From Conchocele bisecta (Eukaryota > Mollusca > Bivalvia > Lucinida > Thyasiridae): a stretch of 64,000 nucleotides of DNA. A program made the position numbers and the translations under genes. The stretch spans positions 65,407,484 through 65,471,483 of the forward strand of contig CM055274.1 of NCBI GenBank assembly GCA_029237695.1, given 5' to 3'. Shown one piece after another: positions 1 to 10,139 of the stretch. The notes under the pieces are model-generated. The model was not told the origin of the DNA. It saw nothing but the letters and a program-made list of their open reading frames with translations, and searched no databases. Within the stretch, counting starts at the first letter, position 1, and every line of letters starts with the position of its first letter.

Positions 1-180
1 TAACAATTTTGTAATCCCCCTACCTAAGGACCATGACCATGAAGTTTGGTGACAATAGACCCAATGGTTACCGAGGAGAAGACGGACGACGACGGACGAC
101 GACCGGACAATGACGGACGACGACGGACGACGGACACATTGCGGTAACAATAGCTTACATGAGCTTCGCTCAGGTGAGCT
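1..180 (+). mobile_element. 3' end of a helentron-like repeat (family 4)
   Basis: This is the right end of a repeat whose fuller copies are at 1205-2921, 3960-6107 and 50914-53429. It holds the conserved segment beginning TAACAATTTTGTAATCCCCC, a GACGGACGAC microsatellite, then GCGGTAACAATAGC and a terminal hairpin in which GAGC TTCG CTCAGGTGAGCT folds on the preceding AGCT(C/T)ACAT. It stops in an A-rich junction against LINE sequence. The left part lies outside the window. Confidence 0.6.
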
Positions 181-355
181 AAAAATAATAGACGACTGGA
201 TCACAGCCATTGACCAAGGAAATATTGTGGGCACTGTTTTTCTAGAATTATCAAAGGCATTTGATCTTGTAAATCATTCAATCCTTGTTGAGAAAATTTC
301 TCGCTACAAATTTGGTACCAATGAGCTAACATGGATTAGTTCATACTTCAACTAG
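181..355 (+). pseudogene. LINE reverse transcriptase fragment (motif A region)
   Basis: The reading frame through this stretch contains FLELSKAFDLVNHSIL, which matches the palm motif A region of non-LTR retrotransposon reverse transcriptases (family pattern [FL]LDLSKAFDxVxH). The D of AFD would be a catalytic aspartate. The frame opens inside the upstream repeat and ends at a stop after SSYFN, so neither a true start nor a complete domain is present. The C-terminal part of a similar RT lies at 2926-3260, beyond two inserted repeat blocks. The two may be halves of one copy, although the sequence between motif A and the thumb is missing. A Jockey/CR1-like clade fits, but the fragment is too short to assign. 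Confidence 0.7.
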
Positions 356-419
356 ATTGGTCAGTACGGAATACCCACCGTGTGGGCCCAGGTACCCCTA
401 AATATGTAAAAAAAAATCC

Positions 420-1200
420 AAGTGTGTGGGCTTGTGACCTTGACTCTGGGCACGAACGTGAATTTGTCACACGGTGGTAGAGGTCCATTGGAGCAATGCG
501 TGTGTGAAATGTGAAGCAGATCCGAGCAAGGAAATAGAAGTTATAACCAATTTCTCTCATGTTAAGTTTTGTAAAGAGACTAAGTATGTGACCTTGACCT
601 CGAGATCAGTGGGAATTTGTCACAGCATGATAGTAGAGCCTTAGAGGAATGCATGCATGAAATATTAAGAATATTCGATGAAAGAAATAGAAGTTATAAC
701 ATATTTCTTTGATGTTAAGTTTTGTAAAGAGACTAAGTATGTCACCTTGACCTTGGGGTCAGCGGGGGTTGGACGGTTGTAGGTTTGTCACAGCATGATA
801 ATACAACCTTAAAGGAATGCACAAATGAAATATTAAGAATTTTCAATGAAGGAAATAGCAGTTATAACTGATTTCTATGATGTTAAGTTTTGTGAAGAGA
901 CCAAGTATTTGACCTTGACCTTGGGATCAGTGGGGGTTGGATGGTTGTGGATTTGGCACAGCATGGTAGTAGAACCTTACAGGAATGCATGTGTGAAATA
1001 TTAAGCATTTTAGATGAAGGAAACAGAAGTTATAACAATATTTCTCTGATGTAAAGTTTTGCAAAGAGAATAAGTATTTGACCTTGACCTTGGGATCAGC
1101 GGGGGTTGGACGGTCGTGGATTTGGCTCAGCATGGTAGTAGAGCCTTACAGGAATGAATGTGCATGCATTATCACGGCAACCCCAGGTAGAAAACATCAT
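420..1200. repeat. BIV160/pearl-like tandem repeat, subfamily A
   Basis: About four diverged units of roughly 170 bp. Recognisable blocks repeat in order: TGTGACCTTGACCT, TTTGTCACAGCATGATAGTA, GGAATGCATG, GAAATATTAAGAAT, AGAAGTTATAAC and TTTCTNTGATGTTAAGTTTTG. The blocks correspond to those in the other ~155-167 bp arrays of this window, so all appear to be subfamilies of one ancient satellite. Naming BIV160/pearl rests on length and general structure, not an alignment. Confidence 0.6.
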
Positions 1201-1204
1201 CAAA

Positions 1205-2921
1205 CAAGAGGACCATGATGGCCCTAATTCGCTCACCCGACTCCATGAACACCAGAGGAGAATGTGACATTGACATTAATTGTGCTATTTTTAGATGGCG
1301 GTCATCTTGGATTAAGCGATGATTCATTTTACCAAATCTGAAAATGCTTCACCCAAGGATCTTAACTTCATATAAAGTTTGGCCAGCATCGGCCATGTGG
1401 TTCCTGAGAAAAAGACATTAAAAATCTTGAATAAATGAACTTTTTGGTGGCCATCATGGATGTTATAATCATCCGATTCCGACAAATTTTGCACCCCAAT
1501 TTGACCCCACGGGCCACACCCATTTTTGACCCCGGGGTCACCATTTTCACAACTTTGAAAGAGCATTGTAAATCGATCATTTCTACCAAGTCTTAGTCGA
1601 ATTGCACCACAGCAATCGCCTCATCGATACATTCAATTTTATATATGACATGAGCATATTCGGTCAAAAATAAAATTTGACCCCACGGGCCACGCCCATT
1701 TTTGACCCCAGGGTCACCATTTTCAGAACTTTGAAAGAGCATTCTACATCGATCATTCCTACCAAGTTTCGTCGAAATCTGGCTAGCGGTTCATGAGAAG
1801 AAGATTTTTTAAGAATTTATGCTATTTTAAGACGGCGGCCATCTTGGATTAGCGATGACCTCCATTTTAACAAATCTGAAAAGGCTTCACCCATGGACCA
1901 TAACTTTTCAGTTTGGCAACCATGGGCCAAGCAGTTCATGTGAAAAAGAATTTTGAAATCTCTAATAAAAGAACGACCTTTTGACATTTCGGCGGCCATC
2001 TTGGATGACATAACAATCCGATTTCGACAAAAAAATGTACCAGAGTGATCGCCTCATTGATACCTTCGATTTGATATATAACATGACCATATTCGGTCAA
2101 AAATGAAATTTGACCCCAATTTGACCCCACGGGCCACGCCCATTTTTGACCCCAGGGTCACTATTTTCACAACTTTGAAAGAACATTGTACATCGATCAT
2201 TCCTACCAAGTTTCGTCGAAATCCAGCTAGCGGTTCATGAGAAGAAGATTTTTTAAGAATTTATGCTATTTTTATACGGCGGCCAACTTGGATTTGCGAT
2301 GACCTCCATTTTAACAAATCTGAAAAGGCTTCACCCATAGACCATAACTTTTAAGTTTGACTACCATGGGCCAAGCGGTTCATGTGAAGAAGAATTTTGA
2401 AATCTCTAATAAAAGAACGACCTTTTGACCTTTCGGCGGCCATCTTGGATGACATAACCATTTGATTTAGACAAAAAATGCAACAGAGTGATCGCCTCAT
2501 TGATACCTTCAATTTGATATATGACATGACTATATTCGGTCAAAAATAAGATTTGACCCCAATTTGACCCCACAGGCTATGCCCATTTTTGACCCCAGGG
2601 TCACCATTTTAACAACTTTGAAAGAGCATTGTACATCAATCATTCCTACCAAGTTTTGTCGAAATCCGAATGGCGGTTCTTGAGAAGAAGATTTTTGAAG
2701 AATTTGTGCTATTTTTAGACGGCTTGGATTACGTAATGACGTCATTTTAACAATTTTGTAATCCCCCTACCTAAGGACCATGACCATGAAGTTTGGTGAC
2801 TATAGACCCAATGGTTACCGAGTAGGAGACGTTTGAAAATGTTCACGGACGACGACGGACGACGGACGACGGGACACATTGCGGTAACAATAGCTCACAT
2901 GAGCTTCGCTCAGGTGAGCTA
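1205..2921 (+). mobile_element. Helentron-like non-autonomous element, family 4 (GGCCATCTTGG core)
   Basis: The left end begins CAAGAGGACCATGATGGCCC and carries GCTCACC(T/C)GA. The right end is an ACGG-type microsatellite, GGTAACAATAGC and a hairpin containing TCAGGTGAGC. In intact copies the left GCTCACCTGA and right TCAGGTGAGC are exact inverted complements, a subterminal inverted repeat. The interior is a tandem core of about 400-470 bp per unit with the landmarks GGCGGCCATCTTGGATTAGC, GGCTTCACCCATGGACCATA and TTTGACCCCACGGGCCACGC. There is no coding capacity. The element separates two LINE RT fragments. Calling it helentron-like is an inference from architecture (no terminal repeats, no clear TSD, 3' hairpin). 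Confidence 0.6.
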
Positions 2922-2925
2922 AAAA

Positions 2926-3260
2926 TGCAATTCCTTATTATATCTTTTGTGCAGAATAAAAAAGTACCTAACGAAACCTAGCAGAATACTATTCTTTAAT
3001 TCATACATATTACCACATATCGACTACTGTGCATCTGTTTGGGGAAGTTGCGGCATCGAGTCATTCTCTAAACTTCTTAAAGTACAGAAGAAAGCAGCAA
3101 GAATTATTTTGGATAACCCTATAGACTACCCCTCCGACAAACCTTTTGAGGAACTTAATTGGATGAAAATAGAAGACCGAATGAAATATCAACAAGTGTG
3201 CCGTAAGTCACAAAATACGCCCATCGAAGATGGGTCAGACAGCGAAGATGCAGAAATGTG
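2926..3260 (+). pseudogene. LINE reverse transcriptase C-terminal fragment
   Basis: The translation includes RILFFNSYILPHIDYCASVW and LLKVQKKAARIIL. This is the arrangement seen after the RT palm in Jockey/CR1-type LINEs, where an LPHIDYC-x-VW block is followed by a basic LxxLQKKAxRxI segment. Only about 90 codons are recognisable. The frame has no upstream RT core and ends in a tail rich in acidic residues that may already be unrelated DNA. Together with the motif A fragment at 181-355 it suggests a LINE copy broken up by later insertions. It cannot be functional. Confidence 0.7.
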
Positions 3261-3670
3261 AAGCTGTCACCAAGGCAAGAAACATTAATGAGAATTTGAA
3301 AATCTATAACATTATTTCTTCCTCTTGTTGTGATAAACAGGTATACTAATTTAGGTAGAGATGTGTATAGTAGAACTTATATAGAATTGAATAGAAAAAA
3401 TTAGTTAAAAAGGTGGTATTTTTGTTAAAAAAAACCATTTTGGCATAAATACACCAATGTGCCCATCTACAATATGTGTGGAAGACGTGTGTATAGTTTC
3501 AGATCGAATGATGGAACTGTTTCAGAGGAGTTGTGTACACAAACTATGTACCCTATATAGAAGTAAGTGTATACAACAAGAGTTGTCAGAAGACAACAAA
3601 GCTCGCCTGTTGGCAGCCTTCACTCAAACTTGGCATAGTTGTATAAAAAGCATGAATATTATATAACTTG
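3261..3670. other. Unassigned stretch with a 69-codon ORF
   Basis: AT-rich sequence between the LINE fragment and the next satellite block. An ATG-initiated frame at 3457-3666 (+) encodes 69 residues with five cysteines (it begins MCPSTICVEDVCIVSDRMME). I do not recognise it and see no signal peptide or splice context. It is probably a remnant of a mobile element or a chance frame. Confidence 0.25.
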
Positions 3671-3957
3671 ACCTTGGGTTAAGGGATGTGAGGTGGACCT
3701 TGACATTGGGGTCAGTGGTGGAAGGTGGGTCGTGGATATGCTATATAGCATGACATAGCATATTAAGATGAATACATGTATGAAATATCAATGCGCTCCC
3801 TGAAAACAGAAGTTATACAACATTTAAGCCAACGTTAAGTTTATGAACGTACTAAGTTGGTGATTTTCTATGTAGCATGATAGCTATTCACATGAGGAAT
3901 GCATGTATGAATGTGCTAAGTTTATCAAGTGTTCCCTGTAAAGAAACAGAAGTTATA
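3671..3957. repeat. BIV160-like tandem repeat, subfamily B (partial)
   Basis: About two truncated units with the subfamily B landmarks GACCTTGACNTTGGGGT, GGTGGGTCGTGGATNTGCTA, ATGAATACATGTATGAAATATC and AACGTTAAGTTTATGAACG. The family 4 element that follows interrupts a unit at AGAAGTTATAAC. The array resumes at 6108 with GACATTTACCCC. Confidence 0.6.
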
Positions 3958-4395
3958 ACCAGAGGGTCATGATGGCCCTAATTCGCTCACCTGACTCCAT
4001 GAACACCAGAGGAGAATGTGACATTGAGTTCATATGTGTTTTAAATAAATTGTGCTATTTTTAGATGGCGGTCATCTTGGATTAAGCGATGACTCATTTT
4101 ACCAAATCTGAAAATGCTTCACCCAAGGATCTTAACTTCCTATAAAGTTTGGCCAGCATCGGCCATGTGGTTCCTGAGAAAAAGACGTTCAAAATCTTGA
4201 ATAAATGGACCTTTTGGCAGCCATCATGGATGACATAATCATCCGATTCCGACAAATATTCCACCATAGCAATCGCCTCATCGATACCTTCAATTTGATA
4301 TATGACATGAGCATATTCGGTCAAAAATAAAAGTTGACCCCAATTTGACCCCACGGGCCACACCCATTTTTGATTAGCGATGACCTCCATTTTAA

Positions 4396-5102
4396 AGGTA
4401 CATGCCCACGCAGTAGGAACAAAATGTTCTTTATAGGAATTAAATAAGTGTATAATTATGTCACTATTCCACTAGTTCTAAAAATTACGAGTGCCCGCTA
4501 TACAAATATAATCATTTATTAATTATCAATTTACTGTTAGCGACGCGCGGCGGTAACAGTCTATTTTGATAATGTGCGGGGACGACGACTTTCACATCAC
4601 GGCTTGCGGTGCGCATGCGCAGTATACTACGCGCGCCAGTAGGCTTCCCAATATGTAAACAAGAATATCAACATGTCGAAACGTCCAGGACGGAAATTGT
4701 ATGAAACAGCGTCGGCCAAAAGAAAGGCGAAAAGTCTGAGGGACAGGCAGTACAGAGAGAGAGAGTGGTTACTATTGGCGACCAGATCACCAAATGGAAA
4801 GAGTTACGTGGAGATTTAGATTTGGACTCGAATAGAGATTTTTCTTCTCAACTTCCGATACTTCACTGCGCATGTCAAAGATGTGATATGATTGACCGTG
4901 TCACGTGACGCGTATTGGTAAAAATAGCACGAGATCGGAAAATACCCTTTCTGGTCGCGGCATATAAAATGTGATTTAACACCAATTAACACGCGCCGTA
5001 ATTAAAAATAACTTGTTAGTGGGTAGACATATGGCTCATATAAGGCATGACAGAAAATGAAAAGTTGTAGTACAGTGTAACCTGCTGCATGGGCATGTAC
5101 CT
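4396..5102. mobile_element. MITE with 22-bp TIRs and TTAA target duplication
   Basis: The ends are imperfect 22-bp inverted repeats. The left begins AGGTACATGCCCACGCAGTA and the reverse complement of the right begins AGGTACATGCCCATGCAGCA. TTAA lies immediately outside both ends (4392-4395 and 5103-5106). Other copies of the host repeat read CCATTTTAACAAATCTG without interruption, so the empty site is known. TTAA duplication is the hallmark of the piggyBac superfamily, but the TIR does not match the usual CCC... start, so the superfamily stays tentative. A diverged relative of its left end is at 53512. Confidence 0.75.
4673..4819 (+). CDS. 48-codon basic ORF inside the MITE
   Basis: The ATG-initiated frame starts MSKRPGRKLYETASAKRKAK and continues SLRDRQYREREWL before stopping at TAG. 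The stretch is rich in Lys and Arg and could be the N-terminus of a DNA-binding or transposon protein captured in a non-autonomous element. No partner domain follows. It is most likely a remnant rather than an expressed gene, and I do not recognise the family. Confidence 0.3.
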   Translation: MSKRPGRKLYETASAKRKAKSLRDRQYREREWLLLATRSPNGKSYVEI

Positions 5103-6107
5103 TTAACAAATCTGAAAAGGCTTCACCCATGGACCATAACTTTTAAGTTTGGCTACCATGGGCCAAGCGGTTTATGTGAAGAAGAATTTTGAAATCTCTA
5201 ATAAAAGAACAACCTTTTGACCTTTCGGCAGTCATCTTGGATGACATAACCATCTGATTTCGACAGAAAAGTCACCAGAGTGATCGCCTCATTGATACCT
5301 TCGATTTGATATATAACATGACCATATTCGGTCAAAAATTAAATTTGACCCAATGGGCCAGGCCCATTTTTGAACCTGGGGTCACCATTTTAACAACTAT
5401 GAAAGAGCATTGTACATCGATCATTCCTACCAAGTTTCGTCTAAATCCAGCAAGGGGTTCATGAGAAGAAGATTTTTTAAGAATTTATGCTATTTTTAGA
5501 CGGCGGCCATCTTGGATTAGCGATGACCTCCATTTTAACAAATCTGAAAAGGCTTCACCCATGGACCATAACTTTTAAGTTTGGCTACCATGGGCCAAAC
5601 GGTTCATGTGAAGAAGAATTTTGAAATCTCTAATAAAAGAACGACCTTTTGACCTTTGGCGGCCATCTTGGATGACATAACCATCCGATTTCGACAAAAA
5701 AATCACCAGAGTGATCGCCTCATTGATACCTTCGATTTGATATATAACATGACTATATTCGGCCCACTTTTGACCCTGGGGTCACCATTTTAACAACTTT
5801 GAAAGAGCATTGTACATCGATCATTCTTACCAAGTTTTGTTGAAATTCGGTTGGCGGTTCTTGAGAAGAAGATTTTTGAAGAATTTGTGCTATTTTTAGA
5901 CAGTGGCCATCTTGGATTACATAATGACATCATTTTAACAATTTTGTAATCGCCCTACCTAAGGACCATGACCATGAAGTTTGGTGACTATAGACCCAAT
6001 GGTTACCAAGGAGAAGACGTTTGAAAATGTTCACGGACGACGGCGACGGACGACGACGGACACATTGCGGTAACAATAGCTCACATGAGCTTCGCTCAAG
6101 TGAGCTA

Positions 6108-6894
6108 TAAAGACATTTACCCCAACGTTAAGTTTATGATGTTGATCTTGGGAAAAGGGGAGGGGGTCATGGATTTGCTGTAGCACAATAGAGGATCATC
6201 AGATGAATGCATGTATGAAATATCAAAGCGTTTCCTGCAAATGAACAGAAGTTATACAACATTTACCCCAACGTTAAGTTTATGAACATGCTAAGTTTGT
6301 GACCTTGACCTTGGGGTAAGGGTTGCAGGCCCGTAGCCAGGGGGGGGGTCGGAGCGGTCGTCGACCCCCCGCCCAGCCTCGAGGTACACTTTTTTAGCAT
6401 CGAGGTCCACTTTTTTAGACCCCCCTATATACCTCAGGCCCATTGGGCCTTCGAAACGACCCCCCTTCAAACAGGTCTGGCTACGGGCCTGGGTTGGGTG
6501 GTGGGTCGTGGATTTGCTACAGCATGATAGAGGGTCATCTGAGGAATGCATGTATGAAATATCAAGGTGTTCCATGAAAGGAAACAGATGTTATAAGACA
6601 TTTACCCCAACGTTAAGTTTATGAATGTGCTAAGTTTGTGACCGTGACCTTGGGGGTAAGGGGTCGGTGGTGGGTCATGGATTTGCTACAGCATGATAGA
6701 GGGTCATCTGAGGAATGCATGTATGAAATATCAAGGCGTTCCATGAAAGGAAACAGATGTTATAAGACATTTACCCCAACGTTAAATTTATGAACATGCT
6801 AAGTTGTGACCTTGACCTTGGGGTAAGGGGTGGGCGGTGGGTCATGGATTTGCTATAGCACGATAGAGTATCATCAGATGAATGCATGTATGAA
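6108..6894. repeat. BIV160-like tandem repeat, subfamily B
   Basis: Four to five units of about 155-165 bp with landmarks GACATTTACCCCAACGTTAA, GTGACCTTGACCTTGGGGTA, GGTGGGTCATGGATTTGCTA and GAGGAATGCATGTATGAAAT. One unit carries an insertion at about 6325-6495 whose ends AGGCCCGTAGCCAG and CTGGCTACGGGCCT are inverted repeats, a small unrelated MITE-like insertion. Confidence 0.6.
6325..6495. mobile_element. Small MITE-like insertion in a satellite unit
   Basis: Inverted ends GCAGGCCCGTAGCCAG (left) and CTGGCTACGGGCCTG (right) bound about 165 bp that interrupts a subfamily B unit between GGGTAAGGGTTG and GGGTTGGGTGG. GGTTG at both junctions could be a target duplication. The interior is GC-rich (GGGGGTCGGAGCGGTCGTCG) and has no ORF of note. 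Confidence 0.5.
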
Positions 6895-7226
6895 CTAGAA
6901 ATGTGGCCTGTCGGCACACGAATGCCCCCGCTGGCAGCCAAAGAAAACGAGGCACATTTGAAAACACAGAGGGCCAGAGAAGCATGGATTTGTCACAGCA
7001 TGAAAGCAGACCATCAGAACAATGGGTGTGTGAAATATCAAGCAGATCCATGCAAGGAAACAGACATTATAAGACACTTACACAAGTTTGGAATGCACCA
7101 AATATGTGACATTGACCCTGGGCTTAGCGGGGGCAGGACGATCGTGCATTTTTCACAGAGCGATAGAGGAACATTAGAGCAATGATTGTGTGAAGTATCA
7201 AGCAGATCCATGCAAGGAAACAGAAA
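6895..7226 (+). mobile_element. Family 1 helentron-like left end with two core units
   Basis: CTAGAAATGTGGCCTGTCGG marks the left end of a family 1 element, also present at 12344, 49767 and, inverted, at 45435. It includes CGAATGCCCCCGCTGGCAGC, then two ~165-bp core units (TGACATTGACCCTGGGCTTA; GGAAACAGA). The right end is missing because another left end, of a different family, begins at 7227. Confidence 0.55.
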
Positions 7227-7596
7227 CTAGAAATGGACGCTTGTCGACAAGCGCATGTGTATCCCCCTCCCCAGATACACAAGTAGTTTGAAAAAAGGGT
7301 GTTCGAGTTATGCTCCGGAGACAAAATCAGTGACGGGAAAAACAAAGGGAGATAACTAAAAAATTAGTGATGCAAGAGTTGTCATTCTTGCGTGACACAC
7401 CTTTAGGGTTGTGGTCTATGCATGTGTGAAGTTTCATGAAAATATTCCAAAGGGTGTTCGAATTATGCTCCAGACACGAAATCAGTGCACGAAACAACAA
7501 AGGGAGATAACTAAGAAATTAACGACGCAAGAGTTGTCATTCTTACGTGCGACACACCTTTGGGTCGTCTTCTATGCATGTGTGAAGTTTAATAAA
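7227..7596 (+). mobile_element. Family 2 helentron-like element, left end and 138-bp core
   Basis: The left end starts CTAGAAATGGACGCTTGTCG and contains GTGTATCCCCCTCCCC. Core units of about 138 bp follow, marked by GGGAGATAACTAA, GCAAGAGTTGTCATTCTT, GTCTATGCATGTGTGAAG and ATTCCAAAGGGTG. The core is interrupted at 7597 by a family 3 element and resumes at 9969 in the same unit. The 138-bp units are not related to the 167-bp satellite. Confidence 0.6.
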
Positions 7597-7679
7597 CTAG
7601 AAAATGTGTTCATAGAACACGGATGTCCCACATATCGCTTTGATAATAAATGAGGCCAAATTGCAAGTCAAAATTTTCT

Positions 7680-9048
7680 TTTACCTGAGCGTTAAAGTTT
7701 TTGAAGCACCAAGTATGTGACCTTGACCCTGGGCTTGGCGGGGGCAGGACAAACGTGGATTTGGCACAGGGCGGTAGAGGACCATTAGAGCAATGCATAT
7801 ATGAAATATGAAGCTGATCCGTGAAATAAAACAGAAATTATAAGATATTTACCTGAGCGTTAAAAGTTATTGAAGCACTAAGTATGTGATGTTAACCCTG
7901 GGCTTGGCGTGGGCGGGACGAACGTGGATTTGGCACAGGGCGGTAGAGGACCATTAGAGCAACACATCTATGAAATATGAAGTCGATCCGTGAATGGAAA
8001 GAAAAATTATAAGATATTTACCTGAGCATTAAAGTTTTTGAAGCACCAAGTATGTGACCTTGACCCTGGGATTGGCAGGGGCAGGACGAACGTGGATTTG
8101 GCACAGGGCGGTAGAGGACCATTAGAGCAATGCGTATATGAAATATGAAGATGATCCATGAAAGAAAACAGAAATTATAAGATATTTACCTGAGCGTTAA
8201 AGTTTTTGAAGCACAAAATATGTGACCTTGACCCTGGGCTTGGCGGGGGCAGGACGAACGTGGATTTGGCACAGGGCGGTAGAGGACCATTAGTGCAACG
8301 CGTATATGAAATATGAAGTTGATCCGTGAATGGAAATAAAAATTATAAGATATTTACCTGAGCGTTAAAAGTTTTTGAAGCACCAAGTATGTGACCTTGA
8401 CCCTGGGATTGGCGGGGCAGGACGAACGTGGATTTGGCACAGGGCGGTAGAGGACCATTAGAGCAATGCGTATATGAAATATGAAGATGATCCATGAAAG
8501 AAAACAGAAAGTATAAGATATTTACCCGAGCGTTAAAGTTTTTGAAGCACTAAGTATATGACCTTGACCCTGGGCTTGGCGGGGGCAGAACAAACGTGGA
8601 TTTGGCACAGGGCAGTAGAGGACCATTAGAGCAATGCGTATATGAAATATGAAGCTGATCGGTGAAAGAAAACAGAAATTATAAGATATTTACCCGAGCG
8701 TTAAAGTTTTTGAAGCACCAAGTATGTAATCTTGACCCTGGGCTTGGCGGGGGCAGGACGAACGTGGATTTGGCACAGGGCGGTAGAGGACCATTAGAGC
8801 AATGTGTATATGAAATATGAAGCTGATCCGTGAAAGAAAATAGAAATTATAAGATATTAACACGACCGTTAAAGTTTTTGAAGCACCAAGTATGTGACCT
8901 TGACCCTGGGCTTGGCGGGGGCAGGACAAACGTGGATTTGGCACAGGGCGGTAGTGAACCATCAGAGCAATGTGTATATGAAATATGAAGCAGATCGGTG
9001 GAAGGATGAAAAAATTATGAGACATTTACCCGAGTGTTAAAGTTTTGT
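7680..9048. repeat. 167-bp core array, subfamily C
   Basis: Eight units. Landmarks are GCGTTAAAGTTTTTGAAGCA, GTGACCTTGACCCTGGGCTT, GGATTTGGCACAGGGCGGTA, GAGGACCATTAGAGCAATGC and AAACAGAAATTATAAGATAT. Units differ by scattered substitutions and small indels. There are no real ORFs. The same subfamily occurs at 39297-39898. Confidence 0.7.
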
Positions 9049-9094
9049 GACGGACGGACGGACGGGAGGACGGGAGGACGGGAGGACGGGACGC
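9049..9094. repeat. ACGG/GGAGG microsatellite
   Basis: Short tetranucleotide tract GGACGGACGG changing to GGGAGGACGG repeats. It separates the 167-bp core from the first foldback cassette. Confidence 0.85.
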
Positions 9095-9222
9095 ACGTTC
9101 CTACGAATGAATACTTGTTGGGTTTTTACTGTATAAAAATACCCAACAAGAGTACCCAACACTATCCTAAACCTACCCAATAAGATCCCCGTACGCTTAC
9201 AACAAGTACCCATTCGTGTGTG
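9095..9222. repeat. Foldback cassette type 1
   Basis: Bounded by ACGTTCCTAC on the left and GTGTGTGCGGACGG on the right. Arms of 18 bp, ACGAATGAATACTTGTTG and the complement of CAACAAGTACCCATTCGT, match at 16 positions. A second hairpin inside uses TTGTTGGGT and ACCCAACAA. A near-identical cassette lies at 39937-40066 in the duplicated locus. Confidence 0.7.
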
Positions 9223-9237
9223 CGGACGGACGGACGG

Positions 9238-9796
9238 ACGTTCTTACATAAGGGTACTTATGTGGCTTATCACATGTTAAATATTAGCCACATAAAACGA
9301 TTTTTAGCCACATAAAACAATTTTTTAGGTGGCTAATTGTAACCAACCCTATCCTTTAACAAGTCCATAACCCTGTGGGGCTAGCCACATAAGTACCCTA
9401 ATGTGTGCCCGGACGGACGGACGGACGGACGTTCTTACAAATGGATACTTATGTGGCTAATCACATGTTAAATATTAGCCACATAAAACGATTTTTAGCC
9501 ACATAAAACGATTTTTTAGGTGGCTAATTGTAACCAACCCTATCCTTTAACAAGTCCATAACCCTGTGGGGCTAGCCACATAAGTACCGTAATGTGTGCC
9601 CGGACGGACGGACAGACGGACGGACGGACGGACAGACGTTCTTACATTAGGGTACTTATGTGGCTTATCACATGTTAAATATTAGCCACATAAAACGATT
9701 TTTAGCCACATAAAACAATTTTTTAGGTGGCTAATTGTAACCAACCCTATCCTTTAACAAGTCCACCCTGTGGGGCTGCCACATAATACCCTGTGC
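9238..9796. repeat. Three tandem foldback cassettes, type 2
   Basis: Three copies at about 9238-9410, 9430-9600 and 9637-9796, each preceded by an ACGG tract and by ACGTTCTTAC. The arms are about 22 bp (GGGTACTTATGTGGCT against AGCCACATAAGTACCC). Between the arms are repeated AGCCACATAAAACGATTTTT blocks. The third copy has several 2-5 base deletions towards its right end. The type is absent from the duplicated locus at 39.3-42.4 kb. Confidence 0.7.
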
Positions 9797-9968
9797 CGGA
9801 CGGCAGACGGACGGACTAGGTCGGACGGAGGAGGCGCGGACGGACAGGACGGACGGACGGAGGACGGACGGACTGACGGACGACGACGGACGGACGGCTG
9901 GCGGACGGACGGACGGCACGCGGACGAGAGTAACACTAAATGCCCCCTCCACTATCGTGGTGGGGTAT
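9797..9968 (+). repeat. Degenerate ACGG tract and terminal hairpin of the family 3 element
   Basis: About 125 bp of irregular GGACGGACGG, interrupted by CTAGG, GAGGAGGCGC and CTGGCGG, then GTAACACTAAATGCCCCCTC and a hairpin (CCCCTCCAC / GTGGTGGGG). The matching tract at 40390-40475 is a clean repeat, so this one has decayed or is misassembled. Confidence 0.6.
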
Positions 9969-10135
9969 AAAAATGTTCCAAAGGGTGTTCGAGTTATGCT
10001 CTGGATACAAAATCAGAACACGAAACAACAAAGGGAGATAAGTAAACAAGAATTCCGCGGAATCAGATGCCTCGTCTTGTCCCGCCTTGACCTCGAGCCT
10101 GGGCCCGAAAGCAATTTTCACTGGCCCGAACATAT
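9969..10135 (+). repeat. Right part of the interrupted 138-bp unit
   Basis: Resumes at AATGTTCCAAAGGGTGTTCG, which completes the unit cut at 7596, then GGGAGATAAGTAAACAAGAA and the segment TTGACCTCGAGCCTGGGCCC. The block recurs at 40520-40685 with the same junction. Confidence 0.6.
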
Positions 10136-10139
10136 TATA

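Larger units (their letters stand above)
3960..6107 (+). mobile_element. Helentron-like element, family 4, carrying a MITE
   Basis: The left end is CAGAGGGTCATGATGGCCCT followed by GCTCACCTGA. The right end is an ACGACGGACG-type microsatellite, GCGGTAACAATAGC and the terminal hairpin. Between them are tandem core units like those at 1205-2921 and 50914-53429. A 707-bp MITE at 4396-5102 interrupts the core at a TTAA. The element sits inside a subfamily B satellite unit. No coding capacity beyond the small MITE frame was seen. Confidence 0.6.
7597..9968 (+). mobile_element. Family 3 helentron/pearl-like element with foldback cassettes
   Basis: In order: left end CTAGAAAATGTGTTCATAGA; eight or so 167-bp core units (about 7680-9048); an ACGG-type tract; four foldback cassettes separated by ACGG tracts; a degenerate ACGG tract; GTAACACTAAATGCCCCCTC with hairpin partner GTGGTGGGGTATA. 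The element splits a 138-bp unit of the surrounding family 2 element, so the host site can be read. Bivalve pearl elements are known to combine a left flank, ~160-bp core repeats and an ACGG microsatellite before the right flank, and this matches that plan. The cassettes are extra. Confidence 0.65.

Noticed and set aside
1..180. Canonical Helitron CTRR end at the terminal GAGCTAA
   Set aside because: The CTAA is part of the hairpin stem and is not 10 bp beyond it, and the left end does not begin TC. The helentron-like label fits better.
6291..6575. 94-codon minus-strand frame across the subfamily B array
   Set aside because: It crosses the MITE-like insertion and satellite units; no coding evidence.
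9731..9970. Arg/Pro/Ser-rich frames over the ACGG tracts
   Set aside because: Translations of a tetranucleotide repeat, without start context.
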